This document shows positions 6,525 through 9,230 of a stretch of DNA of 9,230 nt, one piece after another. Both the position numbers and the translations under genes were made by a program. Source of the stretch: CBDUQP01 sp965369385 (GTDB lineage Bacteria; Planctomycetota; Phycisphaerae; SM23-33). The notes under the pieces were generated by a model that did no database searches, was not told where the DNA came from, and saw only the letters and a program-made list of their open reading frames with translations. Positions within the stretch are counted from its first letter, which is position 1. Each line of letters begins with the position of its first letter. The stretch is taken from contig CBDUQP010000126.1 in assembly GCA_965369385.1 (NCBI GenBank), positions 1-9,230 of the forward strand, given 5' to 3'.

Positions 6525-7676
6525 ATGATTACACGTTTAGGAAAATTTCGGACAAGCCTGACAATAGTAATGGTACTGGCGATGTTCGCCCCTGCTGTCG
6601 CCCATGCCAAAATCGTTAAAAAAGGCAAGAACGTTGTCACCGTCGAAGTGACCGCCGAAGGCATGACCGAAGACGAAGCAAAGACAGCCGCCATGCGCAA
6701 AGCCGTTGAAGAAGGCGCCGGTACGCTGATCTACTCCCAGTCCAAGGTTGAAGATTTCGTGCTTGTCAGGGATACCGTCCTCAGCAAAGCCACCGGCTTT
6801 ATCCAGTCAAAGAAATTCCTCTCCGTAAGGGAAACCGATGATGACACCTTCATCGTAAAGCTCCGGGCCGTTGTCTCGGTCAAAGGAATCGCGGATATGT
6901 GGGGCACCGTCAAGACCCTGCTCGAAGAGAGGGGCAATCCGAAGATCATGGTCGCCATCAACGAGCGTATCGATGGCCAGGTTCAGGAAGATTCCAGCCT
7001 GCAATCGACCATGGAAGAAATGCTCATCAAGAGCGGTTTCGATCTGGTCAACAAGAAGCATATGAAGGTTATTCACAAGAAGAAAATCCAGGCCGCCATC
7101 GCAGACAATAAGCCCGATGTCGTCCAGGCTATTGCCAAGGAATACGGCGCACAGATATTCATTACCGGCAGTGCAGACGCTTCATCCGGCGGCGTGAGGA
7201 ATCGTTTTGGAGTCAGGGTGTTTCTCTACGGGGCCGACGCCAACGTTACCTGCTACCGCACCGACACCTCCGGCGTGCTTTACACCAAACGCGCCACGTC
7301 CACGAGTACCGCACGCGTAGCCAGGCCGGCTGCGTCGAAGGCTCTTGCCAAGGCGGGAATTAGGATTCTTCCTTTCATCCGCCAGGGTATCCTGCAGAAG
7401 TGGATGGCCGCCGTTGAAGGCCGCGGTATGCTGCAAATGGTCGTCAAGGGTATCCCCAAGTACAAGTACTATACGAAGCTCAAGAAGGAATTGAAGAAGC
7501 TTGATGCGATCAAGAGCGTTAACGGCCGGTTCAGCAACAAGGTTGCCAAACTGCGGGTGAAGAGCAAGGTTAGCGCTGAAAAGCTCGCGGAAATCATCGG
7601 TGAATCAATGGAAGACATCATCGAGATAACCGATGTGTCGCAGAACGTCATCGAAGCCGATTACGTATCCGAATAA
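6525..7676 (+). CDS. Exported FlgT-like protein, 383 aa
   Basis: I chose ATG 6525 over the upstream in-frame ATG at 6504 because GGAGAG (6510-6515) lies nine bases before it and it gives a clean signal peptide (MITRLGKFRT..., cleavage after AVAHA at residue 28). Residues about 36-130 resemble the FlgT N-terminal / LPP20-type domain: AKTAAMRKAVEEGAGTLIYS, then VEDFV and ATGFIQS, then a hydrophobic strand FIVKLRAVVSV. Residues about 138-245 (NPKIMVAINERI, LIKSGFDLVNKKH, EYGAQIFITGSAD) resemble the CsgG/TolB-N-like middle part of FlgT. Residues about 303-383 form a further small alpha/beta domain that I cannot name. Vibrio FlgT belongs to the flagellar H-ring, but no flagellar gene is visible here, so a flagellar role is not implied. 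The N-domain resembles the repeats in the 457-aa protein of the same cassette. Confidence 0.75.
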   Translation: MITRLGKFRTSLTIVMVLAMFAPAVAHAKIVKKGKNVVTVEVTAEGMTEDEAKTAAMRKAVEEGAGTLIYSQSKVEDFVLVRDTVLSKATGFIQSKKFLSVRETDDDTFIVKLRAVVSVKGIADMWGTVKTLLEERGNPKIMVAINERIDGQVQEDSSLQSTMEEMLIKSGFDLVNKKHMKVIHKKKIQAAIADNKPDVVQAIAKEYGAQIFITGSADASSGGVRNRFGVRVFLYGADANVTCYRTDTSGVLYTKRATSTSTARVARPAASKALAKAGIRILPFIRQGILQKWMAAVEGRGMLQMVVKGIPKYKYYTKLKKELKKLDAIKSVNGRFSNKVAKLRVKSKVSAEKLAEIIGESMEDIIEITDVSQNVIEADYVSE

Positions 7677-7710
7677 CGCCCCGGGGCGTGACGGAATGGA
7701 ATTAGTAATC

Positions 7711-7749
7711 CCGCCGCTGTCTGTGAATTCCAGTCAGCGGCGGTTTTAT
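7711..7749 (+). terminator. Intrinsic terminator of the envelope-protein cassette
   Basis: CCGCCGCTG (7711-7719) pairs with CAGCGGCGG (7735-7743). Beyond a T-T mismatch three more pairs (CTG/CAG) close a 7-base loop. TTTTAT follows directly. It lies 34 bp after the FlgT-like stop and ends the rightward unit that starts at the LPP20-repeat gene. Confidence 0.9.
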
Positions 7750-7816
7750 GTGCAGCAGATTTCCACGGAAGCTAGGCCGCGCAAACCAAAGAACGCAAAC
7801 AGCAAGGGAGATAACC

Positions 7817-8266
7817 ATGGACTATCAAGTTGGCAAGATTGGGCGGGTGATTGTTGCTCGCGGGTTTGAGGGCGAAGACGTTTATGAAGAGATCGAGGGG
7901 ATCGCCGTCAAGGAGAGCATACGCTCGGCCGCCGTGATTGTGCTTGGCGGACTTCGGCGGGCAACAGTGGTGGTAGGCCCCAAGAACCCTTTCGGCCCGG
8001 GCAAGCCGGAGACGATGACCACCTCATTCGACGACGCTCGCGAGGTGGCGGGGGTGGGGACGATCTTCTGGGACGACAACGCGCCGCTGCTGCACCTGCA
8101 CACAGCCATAGGCCGTGGCGACGAGGCCATAGTCGGTTGCCCTCGCGTGGAGGCCACTGTCTTCTGCGTGCTGGAGGTAGTCATCATCGAGATTGACGGC
8201 CTGGACGCCACCCGCAAGGTAGACCCCGAGATGGGCTTCAAGCTGCTGAAACTAGCCGGCCTCTAG
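7817..8266 (+). CDS. PPC/DUF296-domain protein, 149 aa
   Basis: The whole protein is one PPC (plants and prokaryotes conserved, DUF296) domain. It has an N-terminal strand and GEDVYEEIEGIAVKESIRSA helix, a GGLRRATVVVGPKNPF segment (44-59), the hallmark LLHLHTAIGRGDEAIVGC (91-108), and FCVLEVVIIEI (116-126) near the C-terminus. Bacterial members form trimers and may bind a metal through the LHLH histidines. In plants the domain is fused to AT-hook DNA-binding motifs. No AT-hook is present here. The usual GGH after the HLH motif is replaced by GCPR, so Cys108 may replace a ligand. The start is supported by AAGGGAG (7804-7810) six bases upstream. The gene stands alone behind a terminator. The role of free-standing bacterial PPC proteins is not settled. 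Confidence 0.85.
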   Translation: MDYQVGKIGRVIVARGFEGEDVYEEIEGIAVKESIRSAAVIVLGGLRRATVVVGPKNPFGPGKPETMTTSFDDAREVAGVGTIFWDDNAPLLHLHTAIGRGDEAIVGCPRVEATVFCVLEVVIIEIDGLDATRKVDPEMGFKLLKLAGL

Positions 8267-8273
8267 CGCCTGC

Positions 8274-8310
8274 CGCACCGGCCAGGACGCGTAGGCTACG
8301 CTTTGGTGCG
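8274..8310. repeat. Two-part hairpin after the PPC gene
   Basis: Outer arms CGCACC (8274-8279) and GGTGCG (8305-8310) enclose an inner palindrome GCGTAG-G-CTACGC (8289-8301). It starts eight bases past the stop codon. No T run follows, so it may be a 3'-end stabiliser or a factor-dependent end rather than an intrinsic terminator. Confidence 0.4.
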
Positions 8311-8371
8311 AAATCGCGAAAAGGTACAAAATGTTACATATTCTCAGGATTTTGCAACAAGCGCCGGCCGC

Positions 8372-8418
8372 GCTAATCGTTGGCTAATCGGCTAGCGCAT
8401 CAGCCGTTAGCGAGTTTT
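8372..8418 (+). repeat. GCTAATCG direct repeats and terminator-like hairpin
   Basis: GCTAATCG occurs at 8372-8379 and again at 8383-8390, exactly 11 bases apart. The second copy begins a stem, GCTAATCGGC (8383-8392), that pairs with GCCGTTAGC (8403-8411) with a single bulged T, followed by GAGTTTT. This could be the actual end of the PPC transcript, about 120 bp downstream of the stop. The T run is short and three bases away from the stem. Confidence 0.35.
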
Positions 8419-8548
8419 GGGAATTGTCGATCATCTCGGACGCGCAACATTCGCGAAAATGCAGTAAATGCGACGTGTATTATTAGGTTCTGTTGCAGGT
8501 GTGTCAAGTCTCTTGTAAGGATTATCGGTAACGCGCGGCCGCTAAGAT

Positions 8549-8600
8549 GTCGCAAGGGGTCGCAAAGGAAATCGCAAACAGATCGCAAAGAAATCGCAAA
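8549..8600. repeat. Five TCGCAA repeats with about 11-bp spacing
   Basis: TCGCAA starts at 8550, 8560, 8572, 8583 and 8594, so the spacings are 10, 12, 11 and 11 bases. Most copies are TCGCAAA followed by further purines (G/A-rich). The phasing puts all copies on one face of the helix. This is the pattern of an iteron-like or cooperative protein-binding array, or of phased bending sequence. No adjacent gene explains it. Confidence 0.7.
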
Positions 8601-8801
8601 AATCCGTAATCGTCTGCATCCAAATTCGCGTTAGTGGTCAGTATGTAGATATAAGACAGCGCGCCCTGCATAGCAGGTAGGGCCTGCCCGCCGCAGGAGG
8701 GTGCACACTGTCGTTGGTCGTGCGCCCGTTGTAGACCCAATCCCCGCCATCATCAGGAGGATCGCCAATCGCCAATCGCTTCTGGTTTCTGGGCTTCACC
8801 T

Positions 8802-8831
8802 CCCGCCACCTTCGGGGCGGGGCTGTTTTTT
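8802..8831 (+). terminator. Intrinsic terminator, + strand
   Basis: CCCGCC (8802-8807) pairs with GGCGGG (8816-8821) around an 8-base ACCTTCGG loop, extendable by a U-G pair. CTG and then six T (8826-8831) follow. No convincing + strand gene precedes it within 500 bases, so it may end an unrecognised RNA or belong to a repeat sequence. The distance from the PPC gene is about 535 bp. Confidence 0.65.
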
Positions 8832-8839
8832 GGAGCCTG

Positions 8840-9131
8840 GTTCCGGGGGCTGCGTCGCATCTTGCGATGCGTCTTACCGCCCGGCTACTAACCTGCCGGA
8901 CCTTCGGCCCGCCTTTTTGATGTGCCACGCGCCGTGCGCGGGGTTATTTTTGGATATCAGAAAACGGCGGCCGCTTTTGTGCTGCCAAGGCTTCTATTGC
9001 CGTTTGCGGGCCGAAGTCCCGCCGGTCGTTTGTCCGGGTTTGCCGTTGCGGGCCGGAAGGTCCGCTGGGTTAGTAGCCGGGCGGTAAGAATCGATCCTGA
9101 AATAGCAGGAACGAGTCGCAGCCCCCGGAAC
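8840..9131. repeat. Long imperfect inverted repeat with internal direct repeat
   Basis: The outer 15 bp (8840-8854, GTTCCGGGGGCTGCG) match 9117-9131 exactly in inverted orientation. Further in, 22 bp at 8872-8893 match 9068-9089 exactly (key part ACCGCCCGGCTACTAACC). After a small irregularity GGACCTTC and GGCCCGC continue the pairing (8898-8912 with about 9049-9062). The arms are thus about 73 and 83 bases and the spacer about 136. A 6-bp hairpin (CGCATC/GATGCG, 8856-8871) sits within the left arm. In the spacer, 26 bases at 8997-9022 recur almost exactly at 9040-9065. No protein-coding gene is credible here. Confidence 0.8.
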
Positions 9132-9183
9132 ATATCCCCAAAAGGCCAGAACCCCGATAGGGGTGGGTAGAGACGTTGGTCTA

Positions 9184-9230
9184 ATCCGGTTACATAGGTA
9201 ACACATCAGTCCTGGCACATGGGTAACACT
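9184..9230 (-). mobile_element. Possible end of an insertion sequence (cut by window edge)
   Basis: On the - strand the last bases read AGTGTTACCCATGT, and 25 bases further TGTGTTACCTATGT (complements of 9217-9230 and 9192-9205, 12 of 14 identical). The inner copy also forms a GTTAC-ATAG-GTAAC dyad. Spaced TGTTACCYATGT pairs are what I recall from the ends of some IS481-type elements. No transposase gene is in the window, so this rests on the end sequence alone. Confidence 0.35.

Noticed and set aside
8540..8610. TCGCAA array considered as CRISPR
   Set aside because: The units are only 6-8 bases with 3-5 base gaps. There are no repeat-length units or unique spacers, and no cas gene is present.
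8638..8928. 96-codon Arg/Pro-rich ORF on the - strand
   Set aside because: It runs through an intrinsic terminator and one arm of the long inverted repeat, has no ribosome-binding site, and the product has no recognisable domain. GC-rich palindromic DNA gives such ORFs by chance.
8701..9087. 128-codon + strand ORF
   Set aside because: It crosses the terminator at 8802-8831 and most of the inverted repeat. No ribosome-binding site and no family resemblance.
1..9230. tRNA or rRNA genes
   Set aside because: I saw no tRNA-like T-loop with matching acceptor stem and no rRNA signature on either strand. I could not run a covariance search, so a divergent RNA gene is not excluded.

Overview
The window reads as chromosomal DNA of a Gram-negative-type bacterium, most likely a planctomycete and perhaps a Phycisphaerae-like lineage. 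The basis is indirect. There are signal peptides, a lipobox and two LPP20/FlgT-type envelope proteins. The block rplM-rpsI-argC-argJ, the N-terminally extended S9 and the moderate GC would also fit. The phylum call is inference from recollection of such neighbourhoods, not a search result.

Left part (1-4230). A 47-codon acidic ORF on the + strand opens the window, apparently coupled (TAATG) to a gene cut off on the left. Everything else here is on the - strand and is transcribed from right to left: rplM (L13), rpsI (S9), argC and argJ. A good sigma70-type promoter lies upstream of rplM. A strong intrinsic terminator after rpsI separates the ribosomal pair from argC-argJ, which carry two arginine-biosynthesis steps plus acetyl recycling. 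The rplM-rpsI gap is unusually long (about 230 bp). It is filled with a structured element bounded by perfect 15-bp inverted repeats. Beyond argJ, a 24-residue hydrophobic peptide gene with a clear ribosome-binding site and its own terminator was found by reading the - strand.

Middle (4230-7750). A 620-bp AT-richer stretch with no convincing gene is followed by a + strand cassette of three exported proteins: a 457-aa protein made of three LPP20-like repeats, a 48-aa lipoprotein, and a 383-aa FlgT-like protein. A textbook intrinsic terminator closes the cassette. The two large proteins share the same N-domain type (helix rich in Ala/Arg followed by V-x-D-F-V). Together they look like an envelope-associated assembly of unknown function. 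No flagellar gene is visible nearby.

Right part (7750-9230). One PPC/DUF296-domain protein gene is followed by nearly 1 kb without a credible gene. This stretch holds a helically phased TCGCAA array, several hairpins, an intrinsic terminator, and a long imperfect inverted repeat (about 290 bp overall) whose left arm can pair with either of two copies of a direct repeat. The last 50 bases carry a spaced TGTTACCYATGT pair (on the - strand) resembling the end of an insertion sequence, so the 3' side is probably a repeat- or IS-bearing junction.
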